Below are positions 7,799-16,433 of a stretch of DNA of 64,000 bases, piece by piece. Under the pieces are notes generated by a model. It saw only the letters and a list, made by a program, of their open reading frames with translations. It was not told the origin of the DNA and did no database searches. The first letter of the stretch is position 1; each line of letters begins with the position of its first letter. The DNA comes from CAZGMC01 sp964526565 (GTDB taxonomy: Bacteria; Pseudomonadota; Alphaproteobacteria; DSM-16000; Inquilinaceae). The translations under genes and the position numbers were made by a program. Location: positions 62,001-126,000 of the forward strand of contig CAZGMC010000001.1 of the NCBI GenBank assembly GCA_964526565.1, written 5' to 3'.

Positions 7799-8941
7799 AT
7801 GGCTGCCGCAGCAGGGGTCGAGATCCGGCCGGTCGAATGCCGGCGGGACACCGCGGCATTCGTGCGGGTGCCATGGCGCGTCTACAATGGCGACCCGAAC
7901 TGGGTGCCGCCGCTGGTGGCTGAGCGGCGCCGGCACTTCAGCGCGGCCAACCCGTATTTCGCGCACGCCGATGTACGGTTCTTCCTGGCGTTGCGCGGCG
8001 ACACCCCGGTGGGCCGGATCAGCGCACAGATCGACCGGCTGGCGCAGCCGGCCGGCGGCCCAATGACGGGCCATTTCGGCCTGCTGGAGGCCTGCGACCG
8101 GGAGGTGCTGCACACCCTGCTTCGCGCCGCCGAAGGATGGCTGGCGCAGCAGGGCGCAGCGGCCGTCGAAGGGCCGTACAGCCTGTCGATCAACGACGAG
8201 GCCGGCCTGCTCGTCGAGGGGGTCGATGGGCCGCCCCGGCTGTTGATGAACCATGCGCCGGTCTGGTACGGCGAAGCCGTGGTCGAGGCCGGGTATGCAG
8301 GCGTGCAGGACCTGCTCGCCTACGGCATCGACGTGGCGCGACCACTGCACCGCCGCGCCGCGCGGATGGCCGAGCTGACGGCCAGGGAGAGCGATGTGCG
8401 GGAGCGGCCACTCGATCCGGGTGACCTTGTCGCGGAAATGCGTCGGGTGATTGCCATCTTCAACGATGCCTGGGCGGACAACTGGGGGTTCGTGCCGATG
8501 ACGGAGGCCGAAATCGGCTACATGACCCGCAACCTCCGTCCGCTTCTGGAGCCCCGGTTGGTGCGGTTCGCGGAGGTCGGGGGCGAGGCCGCGGCCATGC
8601 TGGTGGCGCTGCCCGACCTGAACAGCGCGCTTGCGGGGCTTAACGGGCGGCTGCTGCCGTTCGGCTGGGCCCGGCTGCTGTGGCGGCTGAAGGTGCGCCG
8701 GCCCCGGCACGGACGCGTCCTGATGATGGGCGTGCGGCGGGCCCATCGCGAGCGGCACCTCTCCGCCGGGCTGGTCGCGCTCATGGTTCAGCGCCTGCAC
8801 GAGGGCGCCGGGACGCTGGGCATGCGTGAGCTCGAGCTCTCCTGGGTCCTGGAAGGCAACATGCCGATGCGCCGCTTGTTGGACATGATTGGCGCACAGC
8901 CGGTGAAGCGCTACCGGCTCTACCGCAAGGCACTGGGATGA
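7799..8941 (+). CDS. bcerS: Bacterial ceramide synthase (GNAT-like N-acyltransferase)
   Basis: About 380 residues (a GTG at 7781, overlapping the previous gene, would add six). It matches the family often mislabelled as dATP pyrophosphohydrolase, of which the Caulobacter member was shown to be the bacterial ceramide synthase. Signatures are FVRVPWRVYNGDPNWVPPL, ANPYFAHADVRFF, EGPYSLSINDEAGLLVEG and the C-terminal ELELSWVLEGNMPMRRLLDM typical of the GNAT fold. It would N-acylate the sphingoid base from acyl-CoA. Distinct from eukaryotic TLC-type ceramide synthases. The next gene starts within its stop codon (ATGA). Confidence 0.85.
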   Translation: MAAAAGVEIRPVECRRDTAAFVRVPWRVYNGDPNWVPPLVAERRRHFSAANPYFAHADVRFFLALRGDTPVGRISAQIDRLAQPAGGPMTGHFGLLEACDREVLHTLLRAAEGWLAQQGAAAVEGPYSLSINDEAGLLVEGVDGPPRLLMNHAPVWYGEAVVEAGYAGVQDLLAYGIDVARPLHRRAARMAELTARESDVRERPLDPGDLVAEMRRVIAIFNDAWADNWGFVPMTEAEIGYMTRNLRPLLEPRLVRFAEVGGEAAAMLVALPDLNSALAGLNGRLLPFGWARLLWRLKVRRPRHGRVLMMGVRRAHRERHLSAGLVALMVQRLHEGAGTLGMRELELSWVLEGNMPMRRLLDMIGAQPVKRYRLYRKALG

Positions 8942-9765
8942 GCACAATGGCGGGCATAGATGCCCTGGTCCTCGCCGGTCACTGCGATCCGGACCATCCG
9001 GTGGCGCGCGCCGATGGGGTTTCCGCCAGGCCGTTCGCGCGGGTCGGCGGCGTGCCCATGGTCGAGCGCGTGGTGGCGACGCTGCGGGCGAGCGAGGCCG
9101 TGGGGCAGGTGACGGTCAGCCTGACGGCCGATGCGCCGACCGCGCGCGAAGCCCCTGCGCTCGCCGCGGCCTTCGCCACCGGGGACGTCCTGCGTGCGGA
9201 TCCGGGCGGCTCGCGCGCCGCCAGCGTATTGTCGGCGATGACGGTGCATGACGACGGACGGCCGCTCCTGATCACGACCGCCGACCATGCCCTGCTGACG
9301 CCCGCGATCGTGTCTGCCTTCCTCGCCGGTGCGGCCGGTGCCGATGCGGACGTTGCCGTGGGGCTGGCGCCGGTTGCCGCAATCGAGCGGGCCTATCCGG
9401 ACGTGCGGCGGACGCGGCTCGTGTTCCGCGATGGCGCCTACAGCGCCTGCAACCTCTTCCTCCTTCGGCGACCGGAGGCGCGGCGGGTCGTCGCGTTCTG
9501 GCAGACCCTGGAAACGCACCGGAAATCTCCGCGGGCGATCGCGGCACGGGTCGGTCCTGACATGGTGCTGGGCTACCTGCTGCGGCGCTGGACGCTCGCC
9601 CAGGCCTTGAGCCGCCTGGGCAGCCGGATCGCGGCCAGCCTGGTGCCGGTCGTGCTCGATACGCCGGAGGCGGCGATCGATGTCGACACGCCGGAGCACC
9701 TCGGCCTGGCGCGGCAAATTGCGGCGGCCCGCGCTGCGGCCGCTCAGGATCCCGTGGCCAGTTGA
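8938..9765 (+). CDS. MobA/NTP-transferase-like nucleotidyltransferase
   Basis: 275 residues starting in an ATGA overlap with the ceramide synthase. The fold is that of NTP-transferases: DALVLAGHCDPDHP at the N-terminus, then an RPFARVGGVPMVERVV block, then LLITTADHALLTP (the acidic metal-binding region) and a C-terminal VLDTPEAAIDVDTPEHL, as in MobA/MocA proteins. The canonical GGxSxRMG loop is altered (AGHCDPDHPVARADG), so substrate or even activity is uncertain. Its last 22 bp overlap the convergent sugar-nucleotidyltransferase gene. Probably part of head-group activation. Confidence 0.65.
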   Translation: MSTMAGIDALVLAGHCDPDHPVARADGVSARPFARVGGVPMVERVVATLRASEAVGQVTVSLTADAPTAREAPALAAAFATGDVLRADPGGSRAASVLSAMTVHDDGRPLLITTADHALLTPAIVSAFLAGAAGADADVAVGLAPVAAIERAYPDVRRTRLVFRDGAYSACNLFLLRRPEARRVVAFWQTLETHRKSPRAIAARVGPDMVLGYLLRRWTLAQALSRLGSRIAASLVPVVLDTPEAAIDVDTPEHLGLARQIAAARAAAAQDPVAS

Positions 9766-10502
9766 ACGGCCTGCCAGCCGGTGCGCCAGCTCTGCACGGC
9801 CGCCCGGGCGTGCTCCAGGTCGGCCGGTTCGTCGACCTCGCACCATTCATCCTGCCCCGCCCTGCTGGTCGCCATGCCGCGGCGGCGTGCCAGATCGTCG
9901 AGCACGGACGTGTACCACAGGGCGCGGGCATCGGGCCGGCGCATGCACTGCAAGACAGCCGCGGCGAAGGCGTCCACCGCGTGGCCGCGGACCAGGGTCA
10001 TGCCGATGGCCTCGCCCTGGGCCGCGGCCGGGTCCAGCGTCTTGCCGACGGCAACGACTTTGTCATTGCGCAGACACACCTTCATGTCGTCGGCATCGTA
10101 GCGGGGCTTGCGCGCAATCGTCATGGTGATCGCCGCGCGGCTCGCCAGCAGCCGCTCGGCGACCGCATCGGTGAACAGGGTGTCGCCGTTCAAGAGAAGG
10201 AAGTCCTCGTTCATCTCCGGTGCTGCGCACCAGACGGAGCTTAAATTGTCGGCGATGTCATAGAATGGATTATGAAGCAGGCGGACTGGAAGGTCGGTCC
10301 GGCCGGCGACATGCCGTTCGACCGCATCGGTCCGAAAGCCGGCCACGACGACCGCTTCTCTGGCACCGGCGCGGGCCAGACGCGACAGCTGCCAGCTCAG
10401 GATCGTGTGCTCGGCGTCTACCGGCAGCAGGCACTTCGGACTATGCTCCGTCAGTGGCAGCAGACGACTGCCCCGGCCGGCGCTGAGGATGATTGTCTTC
10501 AA
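9744..10502 (-). CDS. Sugar-phosphate/alcohol-phosphate nucleotidyltransferase (LicC/RmlA-like)
   Basis: 252 residues beginning MKTIILSAGRGSRLLPLTEH from a TTG codon. It carries the classic G-x-G-x-R-L-x-P-L-T loop and the SPKCLLPV lysine motif of nucleotidylyltransferases. NPFYDIADNLSSVWCA and FLLLNGDTLF resemble enzymes acting on phosphocholine or inositol-1-phosphate. It may supply an activated CDP-alcohol to the CDP-alcohol transferase at 10825 in the opposite direction. The minus-strand orientation inside a plus-strand run and the 22-bp tail overlap with the upstream gene are unusual. Confidence 0.8.
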   Translation of the reverse strand: MKTIILSAGRGSRLLPLTEHSPKCLLPVDAEHTILSWQLSRLARAGAREAVVVAGFRTDAVERHVAGRTDLPVRLLHNPFYDIADNLSSVWCAAPEMNEDFLLLNGDTLFTDAVAERLLASRAAITMTIARKPRYDADDMKVCLRNDKVVAVGKTLDPAAAQGEAIGMTLVRGHAVDAFAAAVLQCMRRPDARALWYTSVLDDLARRRGMATSRAGQDEWCEVDEPADLEHARAAVQSWRTGWQAVQLATGS

Positions 10503-10824
10503 GGCTCCTCGCTGGGTCGCGCACCGCGCGCTTCGGCGGCCGCCGAAGCAACGCCTAGTCTATCCCGGCAAAGCTGTCAATGCCGGCTCAATCACCAGTG
10601 CGCGAGCGCCGCGTGTGCGTCAACATGGGCCCGAGTCCGAGGCTGGCAGCCAAAGGTCCCATTCCATGAAACGGGTAATTCGGCCTCTTGTTGCTTGCTT
10701 GCATTTGTCGGCCGGGACAACTACGGCCGCGGCACGCACCCCTTGGCCGACAGGGGACCGGCATGGTCATATCGGGCTGGGCCATGGCATGGACAGTGGC
10801 GCCTTCGAACGACGGGAGCCGGCG
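10503..10824. other. Divergent promoter region
   Basis: About 320 bp between the minus-strand nucleotidyltransferase and the CDP-alcohol transferase. It is less GC-rich at 10660-10740 and again at 10830-10870. No recognisable gene. It must hold promoters for both directions; I could not place -35/-10 boxes with confidence. Confidence 0.45.
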
Positions 10825-11997
10825 TTGCCGATAAAAAGAGAAAATCAAACGAGTAATCCACACGTTTACATTGCGCATGACGCGGGAGCGCCGCGCGTCT
10901 GGGGCCTCGACCCGATTGAGAGATTGCGGCGTGCTCTGGCGAGGCATGGCATTCGCGACATGCATGCGGCCGGTCAGGCGGCATGGCCGTCCAGCGGCAC
11001 CGTCCTGCTGCTGCGCGGAGATGTCGCCTATGACGAGCCGGTGGTGGCCGCCCTTGTGCAGACTGCCGACGTTCTGCTGGAGGGCGCCGCGCCGGACGGC
11101 GGCCGGCCGCTCGCCGCCCATGTGCCGGCGCGCCAGGCCCCGGCGGCCTGGGACTGGCTGACGGGCGCAGCCGAAGCCCCGGCCGGCGCCCGCTGCGCCA
11201 CGCCGGCCGAGCTCGGCGGGGCCTACCGCGGCCGGCTGCGCAAGCGCGAGGCGCCGTACTGCATCGAGCTGACCGCGGCCAACCGGCCGGCCGCCGAACG
11301 CCGGATCTACATGGGTGCCTACAAGGGCGTCACCGACCTGGTCACCAGGCATGTCTGGCCGGTGCCGGCGATGTGGGCCACCAGGCTGTGCGTACGCCTC
11401 GGCCTCACGCCGAACATGGTGACCCTGGCCAGCCTCGTCCTGGTGCTGGTAGCACTTTGGCTGTTCTGGACGGGGTCGTTCGGCTGGGGCCTGCTGGCAG
11501 CCTGGGTGATGACGTTTCTGGACACGGTCGACGGCAAGCTGGCGCGCGTGACCCTCACGTCCTCGCGATTCGGCAACGTGTTCGACCACGGCATCGACCT
11601 GGTGCACCCGCCGCTGTGGTATCTCGCCTGGGCTTACGGGCTCGAAGCTGTCGGCCGAGGCCTTCCCGACGGCTGGTTCGCGCCGGTCGTGAGCGCGATC
11701 TTTGCCGGCTATGTCCTGGGCCGGCTGCCCGAGGGCTTTTTCACGCGGCGCTTCGGGATCGAGCTGTTCGTCTGGACCCGCTTCGACTCCCGCTTCCGCA
11801 CGATTACCGCACGGCGCAACCCGTGCCTGATCCTGCTCACCGCCGGCTGGCTTGCCGGCCGACCCGATCTGGGCCTGCTGGCGACCGCCGGCTGGACCGT
11901 CGCCTCTGCGGTCGTGCATCTGGTCCGTGCCGTCCAGGCGGAGATCGCACACCGCCGCGGCCGGCCGATCGGCTCGTGGCTGCAGGCGGACCGGTGA
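10825..11997 (+). CDS. CDP-alcohol phosphatidyltransferase with N-terminal pseudo-nucleotidyltransferase domain
   Basis: About 390 residues. The start is uncertain: the TTG at 10825 follows gggag by six bases, and ATG 10789 is in the same frame. The C-terminal half is a polytopic CDP-alcohol transferase with the full motif D-x2-DG-x2-AR-x8-G-x3-D-x3-D, seen as DTVDGKLAR followed by FGNVFDHGID. The N-terminal ~170 residues (LRRALARHGI, LLLRGDVAYDEPVVAALV) look like a degenerate nucleotidyltransferase, as in fused inositol-phosphate cytidylyltransferase/synthase proteins. Predicted to couple a CDP-activated group and an alcohol to form a phosphodiester lipid. Overlaps the next gene by GTGA. Confidence 0.85.
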   Translation: MPIKRENQTSNPHVYIAHDAGAPRVWGLDPIERLRRALARHGIRDMHAAGQAAWPSSGTVLLLRGDVAYDEPVVAALVQTADVLLEGAAPDGGRPLAAHVPARQAPAAWDWLTGAAEAPAGARCATPAELGGAYRGRLRKREAPYCIELTAANRPAAERRIYMGAYKGVTDLVTRHVWPVPAMWATRLCVRLGLTPNMVTLASLVLVLVALWLFWTGSFGWGLLAAWVMTFLDTVDGKLARVTLTSSRFGNVFDHGIDLVHPPLWYLAWAYGLEAVGRGLPDGWFAPVVSAIFAGYVLGRLPEGFFTRRFGIELFVWTRFDSRFRTITARRNPCLILLTAGWLAGRPDLGLLATAGWTVASAVVHLVRAVQAEIAHRRGRPIGSWLQADR

Positions 11998-12941
11998 GAA
12001 CGGTCGCGCTGCTCAGCAATCCCGCCAGCGGGGGCAACCGCGCCGGCACGCGGCTGGACGCGGTGCGGACGGTCGCGCGGGACGCCGGCATCGCGCACGT
12101 CGAAACGGGCACCCCGGCCGACCTGCCCGCCGTCCTGGCGCGCTTCGCCCGTGACGGCGTCCGTCTTCTGGCAATCAACGGCGGCGACGGCACGGTCGCC
12201 GCGGCGGTGACTGCGCTGCGGACGACAGGCGCCTTCCGGGTCGAACCGGCGATCGCGGTGCTGCCCGGCGGCACCACCAACATGATCGCGCGCGATGCCG
12301 GCCTGTCGGGGCCGCCGGCCGAGGGGCTGTGGCGCCTGCTGGCCGGCTGGCGGTCGGGGTCGCATGCCATGGTGGCACGGCGTCCTCTCCTGGTCCGCTG
12401 CAACGGCGCCGCGCCCCGATACGGCTTTTTCGTCGCAACCGCCGCGATCCCTCGGGTCACGGAGATGGCGCGGCGCCGGCTGCACGGGCGCGGCCTGACC
12501 GGCCCGACCGGCTGGCGGCTCACGCTCGCCTGGAGCCTGGGGCGGCTGCTGCTCGGACGGATCGAGCGCGATCCGCTGCTCGCCCCGGACCGGATGGCCA
12601 TCGCGTGCAACGGAGACGCGTGGCAGGAGCGGCGCGCGGTGCTGTTGTTCGCGACCACGCTGGACACGCTGGTGCTCGGCCTGCGTCCCACAGCGCCGGG
12701 CGACGGTCTGGCCGTCATTGCCCTGTTCGCGCCGTTTCGCGGCCTGTGGCGGCGCCTGCCGTCGCTGCTGCGCCGCCCGTGGCCGGTCGGCGAGCATGCC
12801 GGAATCTTCGCGCGGCAGGCGACGCGATTGCAGGCGCGGACGCCGGCAGCCTGGGTCCTGGACGGCGAGCCGCTCCCCGCGGGCCGCGAGGCGATCCTCT
12901 CGATCGAGGCAGCGGCGCCGCTTCGTTTCGCGGTGGCCTGA
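11994..12941 (+). CDS. Diacylglycerol/ceramide kinase-like lipid kinase
   Basis: 315 residues from a GTG overlapping the previous stop. It belongs to the DAGK/sphingosine kinase catalytic family: VALLSNPASGGN at the N-terminus, the nucleotide loop NGGDGTV (about 62-68), and AVLPGGTTNMIARDAGL. In Caulobacter a homologue in the sphingolipid region (CpgB) phosphorylates ceramide, so here ceramide-1-phosphate is the likely product, although a diacylglycerol or undecaprenol substrate cannot be excluded. It is sandwiched between the CDP-alcohol transferase and the Tam41-like gene. Confidence 0.8.
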   Translation: MRTVALLSNPASGGNRAGTRLDAVRTVARDAGIAHVETGTPADLPAVLARFARDGVRLLAINGGDGTVAAAVTALRTTGAFRVEPAIAVLPGGTTNMIARDAGLSGPPAEGLWRLLAGWRSGSHAMVARRPLLVRCNGAAPRYGFFVATAAIPRVTEMARRRLHGRGLTGPTGWRLTLAWSLGRLLLGRIERDPLLAPDRMAIACNGDAWQERRAVLLFATTLDTLVLGLRPTAPGDGLAVIALFAPFRGLWRRLPSLLRRPWPVGEHAGIFARQATRLQARTPAAWVLDGEPLPAGREAILSIEAAAPLRFAVA

Positions 12942-12946
12942 GCGCC

Positions 12947-13906
12947 ATGCCGACGCCCGGATACCGCCTGCGCGAGCTGGTTGCGCGCGATGCCGACGGG
13001 AGTGTGGACGGGCAGGTGGACAGGGCAGTGCGCGCGCTGCTGGATGGATGCGAAACGGCCCGGGCCTGCGGCGTGCTGTTCTATGGTGCGGGCGCATGGC
13101 GCGGCATTGACCGGGACACGATCCTGGATTTCTATCTGCTGGTCGATGATCCCCGCGCTGCCGGGCAGGGCGCCCTGGCCTCGGTCCTGAACCGCCTGTT
13201 GCCGCCGAACGTCTTCTACCTGGAAACATCCGGGGAGCCCGACGGCACGGCACCGGTGCGGGCCAAGGTCGCGGTCATCACGCTCGCCGGGTTCCGCCGC
13301 GGTGCCCGCGGCCGGTCCGCCAGCCCGCTGGTCTGGGCACGTTTCGCCCAGCCCTGCCGCCTGGTGTACGCGCGCGACCAGGCCGCGCGTACGGCCATCC
13401 TGGACGCGCTGGCGGACTGCGTCGTGACGTTCCACCGCAAGAGTCTGCCGCTCGTGCCGGCGCAGCTGACGGCGGCGGATCTGTGGATCCGGGGCCTGGA
13501 GGAAACCTATGCGCGGGAACTGCGCAGCGAGACCGCCCGACGGGCCCGGGCCATCGTCGCAGCCGCGGCGCCGAACCTGGTCGCCCGCACGCGGGCCGCT
13601 CTGCCGGCCACGGGCGTGCCGGCCCGGATGGACGACATCGGCATGCTGGCGACGGAAATCGGACGGGCCCGGCGGTGGCGGGCATGGCTTGCCGCCCGGC
13701 TGGCGCGGCCGATCGGCAAGCTGCTGTCGCTGGCGCGTCTGATCAAGGCGGCCTTCACGTTTCGCGGCGGCATCGACTACATCTGCACCAAGATCGAACG
13801 GCACAGCGGCGTGCGGGTCGCGCCGACGGCGCTGCAGCGCCGGCATCCCCTGATCGCCGGCTGGCCGCTGCTGTGGAAGATCTACCGCCGCGGCGGTTTC
13901 CGCTGA
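12947..13906 (+). CDS. Tam41/Mmp37-like CTP:phosphatidate cytidylyltransferase homologue
   Basis: 319 residues, five bases after the kinase stop. I see the Tam41 pattern: FYGAGAW (45-51, the YGSG nucleotide loop), then ILDFYLLVDDP (59-69, the acidic LDF..VDDP strand), then KVAVITL, then a segment around LVWARFAQPCRLVYARDQAAR like the L-W-x2-LY-x-AGRL-x-KP block, then LWIRGLEETYARELRSE. Mitochondrial Tam41 makes CDP-diacylglycerol from phosphatidate. The position after a lipid kinase suggests it makes the CDP-activated form of the kinase product, for example CDP-ceramide. Family assignment is from motif memory, not a search. Confidence 0.6.
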   Translation: MPTPGYRLRELVARDADGSVDGQVDRAVRALLDGCETARACGVLFYGAGAWRGIDRDTILDFYLLVDDPRAAGQGALASVLNRLLPPNVFYLETSGEPDGTAPVRAKVAVITLAGFRRGARGRSASPLVWARFAQPCRLVYARDQAARTAILDALADCVVTFHRKSLPLVPAQLTAADLWIRGLEETYARELRSETARRARAIVAAAAPNLVARTRAALPATGVPARMDDIGMLATEIGRARRWRAWLAARLARPIGKLLSLARLIKAAFTFRGGIDYICTKIERHSGVRVAPTALQRRHPLIAGWPLLWKIYRRGGFR

Positions 13907-13913
13907 TCGTTTG

Positions 13914-15122
13914 CTATTCCGCCGCGGCAGTCTGCGCGATCAGCGCCTCGCGCACGGTGGCGAACGCGGACAGCACCTGTTGCAGTTGTTCCTTCGTATG
14001 GGCGGCGCAGACCGAGCAGCGCAGCAGGCACCCGCCCTGCGGCGTGGCCGGCGGCAGCGCGAGGTTCACGTAGACGCCGTGTTCCAGCAACATCTGCCAG
14101 GCGAGCAGGCCTTCACTGCTGTCGCTCATGCGTACGGCGATCACCGGCGTCTTTTCCGGGCCCAGGCGAAAGCCGAGCCGGCTCAGGCCGTCGTAGACGA
14201 CGTCGGCATTGTGCCAGAGCCGCTGGCGCAGCACCGCACCCCTCCGCGTGCGCTCAAGCGTACGGCTCGCCCCGGCAACGATTGCCGGCGGCAGGGAGGC
14301 GGTAAAGAGGTAGCCGCGGGCCGCGAGGCGGATCGCCTCCAGCTCGGGGTGGTTCGACACGCAGAAGCCGCCGATCGTGCCGACGCTCTTCGAGAACGTG
14401 CCGACGATGAAGTCCACATCGCCTTCGACGCCAGCCTCTTCAGCGGCGCCGCGGCCGGACTCGCCGACGACGCCGAGCGAATGCGCCTCGTCGATCATCA
14501 AATAGGCCCCGTTCGCGCGCGTGACCGCGGCGATCTCGGCAAGCGGCGCACGGTCGCCCAGCATCGAATAAATGCCCTCGACCACCACCAGCGCCCGGCC
14601 GGGAGCCTGCAGCCGCTTCAGCCGACGGTCCAGGTTGCCCGGATCGTTGTGCCGGAACCGGATCAGCGTCGCATCGCTCAGCTTGCAGCCGTCGTAGATG
14701 CTGGCGTGGCAGTCCGCATCGATCAGGATCGTGTCGTCCTTGCCGGCCACGGCCGACAGAAAGCCGACATTGGCCTGATACCCGGTGGAGAACAGGATCG
14801 CATGCCGGCGCCCGAAGAAGCCGGCGAGCTGTGCCTCGAGATCCTGGTGCACGCCGTAGGAGCCGCTGGCGACCCGCGACCCCGTCGTACCGGTGCCCGA
14901 CTGCACAAGGGCGGCCTGGCTGGCGGCGATCGCCGCGCGATCGAACGTCAGGCCGAGATAGTTGTTGGAGCCAAGAAGGATGCAGCGCCGCCCCGCAATG
15001 GTTGCCTCCGTCGGGGAATGGACCCGCTCGACACGGACGCCGAGCGGGTCGCTGCCCGCGGCCTTCACCATGTGCGCGTGTTCGCCGGCGATGCCTTCGA
15101 ACTTGTCCAAAAGCCCCGTCAT
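13914..15122 (-). CDS. spt: Serine palmitoyltransferase (alpha-oxoamine synthase)
   Basis: 402 residues, soluble PLP enzyme condensing serine with an acyl thioester to 3-ketosphinganine, the committed step of sphingolipid synthesis. Key residues keep the spacing of Sphingomonas SPT: His139 (DADCHAS), Asp211 and His214 (IDEAHS), and Lys245 in GTFSKSVGTIGG (Schiff base). The SKSVGTIGG form favours SPT over KBL or BioF, and the ACP, AasR and CerR neighbours support this. ATG 15122 overlaps the acpR stop; it ends 8 bp from the convergent Tam41-like gene. Confidence 0.9.
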   Translation of the reverse strand: MTGLLDKFEGIAGEHAHMVKAAGSDPLGVRVERVHSPTEATIAGRRCILLGSNNYLGLTFDRAAIAASQAALVQSGTGTTGSRVASGSYGVHQDLEAQLAGFFGRRHAILFSTGYQANVGFLSAVAGKDDTILIDADCHASIYDGCKLSDATLIRFRHNDPGNLDRRLKRLQAPGRALVVVEGIYSMLGDRAPLAEIAAVTRANGAYLMIDEAHSLGVVGESGRGAAEEAGVEGDVDFIVGTFSKSVGTIGGFCVSNHPELEAIRLAARGYLFTASLPPAIVAGASRTLERTRRGAVLRQRLWHNADVVYDGLSRLGFRLGPEKTPVIAVRMSDSSEGLLAWQMLLEHGVYVNLALPPATPQGGCLLRCSVCAAHTKEQLQQVLSAFATVREALIAQTAAAE

Positions 15123-15409
15123 CGCTGATCCTCTCGGCCAGTGGCGGCCATTTCGCTGACCAGGCGCGCCAGCTGCCCGACCGTGCGGACATCGCCCAAC
15201 TCGTACAACGGCACCGAAACGTCGTATCGCTCTTCGAGTTCCATCAGCAGGTCCATCACGGCCACCGAATCCACATTGAGGTCGGTCGTGATATCGGTGT
15301 CTTCGGTCAGCTCGACTTGCGCATCGTCAATCTTTCTCAGCTCCCGGCAAATGGTTGCGACGATTTCTCCTTGGCCCGGCAGGACCGGGCGCGGTTCATT
15401 GTTCGTCAT
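15119..15409 (-). CDS. acpR: Dedicated acyl carrier protein
   Basis: 96 residues. The phosphopantetheine site is the Ser in LNVDSVAVMDLLMELEERYD, the four-helix ACP signature. Acidic composition fits. In Caulobacter the equivalent ACP next to spt is required for sphingolipid synthesis and is charged by the adjacent acyl-AMP ligase. Its stop overlaps the spt start (ATGA), and cerR ends 33 bp upstream. Start at ATG 15409 is chosen because the ACP fold begins soon after; a start further upstream in MPLQTW is possible. Confidence 0.88.
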   Translation of the reverse strand: MTNNEPRPVLPGQGEIVATICRELRKIDDAQVELTEDTDITTDLNVDSVAVMDLLMELEERYDVSVPLYELGDVRTVGQLARLVSEMAATGREDQR

Positions 15410-15441
15410 GACGTCAGCGTTCTCCCAGGTTTGCAGAGGCA

Positions 15442-16428
15442 TTACAGCCAGCCCGCCGCGCGGTACCAGCGGACGGTCCGGCTGAACCCGGACGCGAGCC
15501 CGATCTCTGGGCGCCAGCCGGTCCTGTGGCGGAACGGGCCGGCATCGGCGCGCCAGTCGGGATGGCGCAGCTCGCGGACCTTGTCCGGCGACAGGAACGG
15601 CGGCCGCCCGATCAGACGCGCGCCCCCGCGTGCGATCAGCCCGGCCGCGGTCAGCACGGCGCGCGGCGGCCGGACGTGGACGGGGCGCACCGACAGCGCA
15701 CGGGCCGCCGTGTCGATCACCTCGCGCCAGCCATATCCGTCGCGGGCGCCGTCCGTGATCTCGAACGTGGCGCCCTGCGGGCGCGGTCCGTGCAGCCACG
15801 CCAGGATCGCGCCGGCGAGGTCGTCGACGTGGATCAGCGCCACGCGGGCCTCCTCCGGTGCGGGCAGCAGCGCGATCCGTCGCTTGAGGAGTCTCAGAAG
15901 GACCAGCGCGTGCCGGTCTCCCGGGCCATAGACGGCCGGCGGCCGCAGCACGTCGCATGGCAGGCCCGGCCGGCCGGCCAGCCCCGCCTCACCGGCGCGC
16001 TTGCTGGCGCCGTAGGCGGACAGGCCGGGCTCGCGCGCCGCCAGGCTGGAGACGTACAGGAAACGGCCGACCCCGGCCGCCTCGGCGCGGTCGGCCAGCC
16101 GGGCCGTCCCGCCCGCGTTGACGGTATCGAAGTCGGCCGGTCGGGCCGCAGCCACCAGGCCCGCCAGATGCACCACCGCACCCGCCCCGGCAACCAGGCG
16201 ATCCAGCGCCGACGCGTCGTCCAGGCCGCCCGCGACAACCTCGACCCCGTCGATTGCCCGAACCGGCGTACGGTGGCTCAAGACCCGCACGGCGTGCCCC
16301 GCCGCCCGAAGCCGCTTGACCGTCTGCCGACCCACGAAGCCGGACGCGCCGGTGACCGCAACGCTCAGCGGGCCGGCCTCCGCTCGCACGGGAATCGGGG
16401 TGTCGGACGCGCCCCCCTCCGGATCCAT
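15442..16428 (-). CDS. cerR: NAD(P)-dependent epimerase/reductase, ceramide reductase-like
   Basis: 328 residues, extended short-chain dehydrogenase. The N-terminal Rossmann motif is VTGASGFVG (about 24-32), the catalytic pair is YGASK (YxxxK), and the upstream Ser is in YVSSLA. In the Caulobacter ceramide cluster the equivalent SDR (CerR) reduces the 3-keto group after N-acylation. It sits between aasR and acpR with short spacers, implying one operon. No signal peptide seen. Confidence 0.82.
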   Translation of the reverse strand: MDPEGGASDTPIPVRAEAGPLSVAVTGASGFVGRQTVKRLRAAGHAVRVLSHRTPVRAIDGVEVVAGGLDDASALDRLVAGAGAVVHLAGLVAAARPADFDTVNAGGTARLADRAEAAGVGRFLYVSSLAAREPGLSAYGASKRAGEAGLAGRPGLPCDVLRPPAVYGPGDRHALVLLRLLKRRIALLPAPEEARVALIHVDDLAGAILAWLHGPRPQGATFEITDGARDGYGWREVIDTAARALSVRPVHVRPPRAVLTAAGLIARGGARLIGRPPFLSPDKVRELRHPDWRADAGPFRHRTGWRPEIGLASGFSRTVRWYRAAGWL

Positions 16429-16433
16429 GACGG

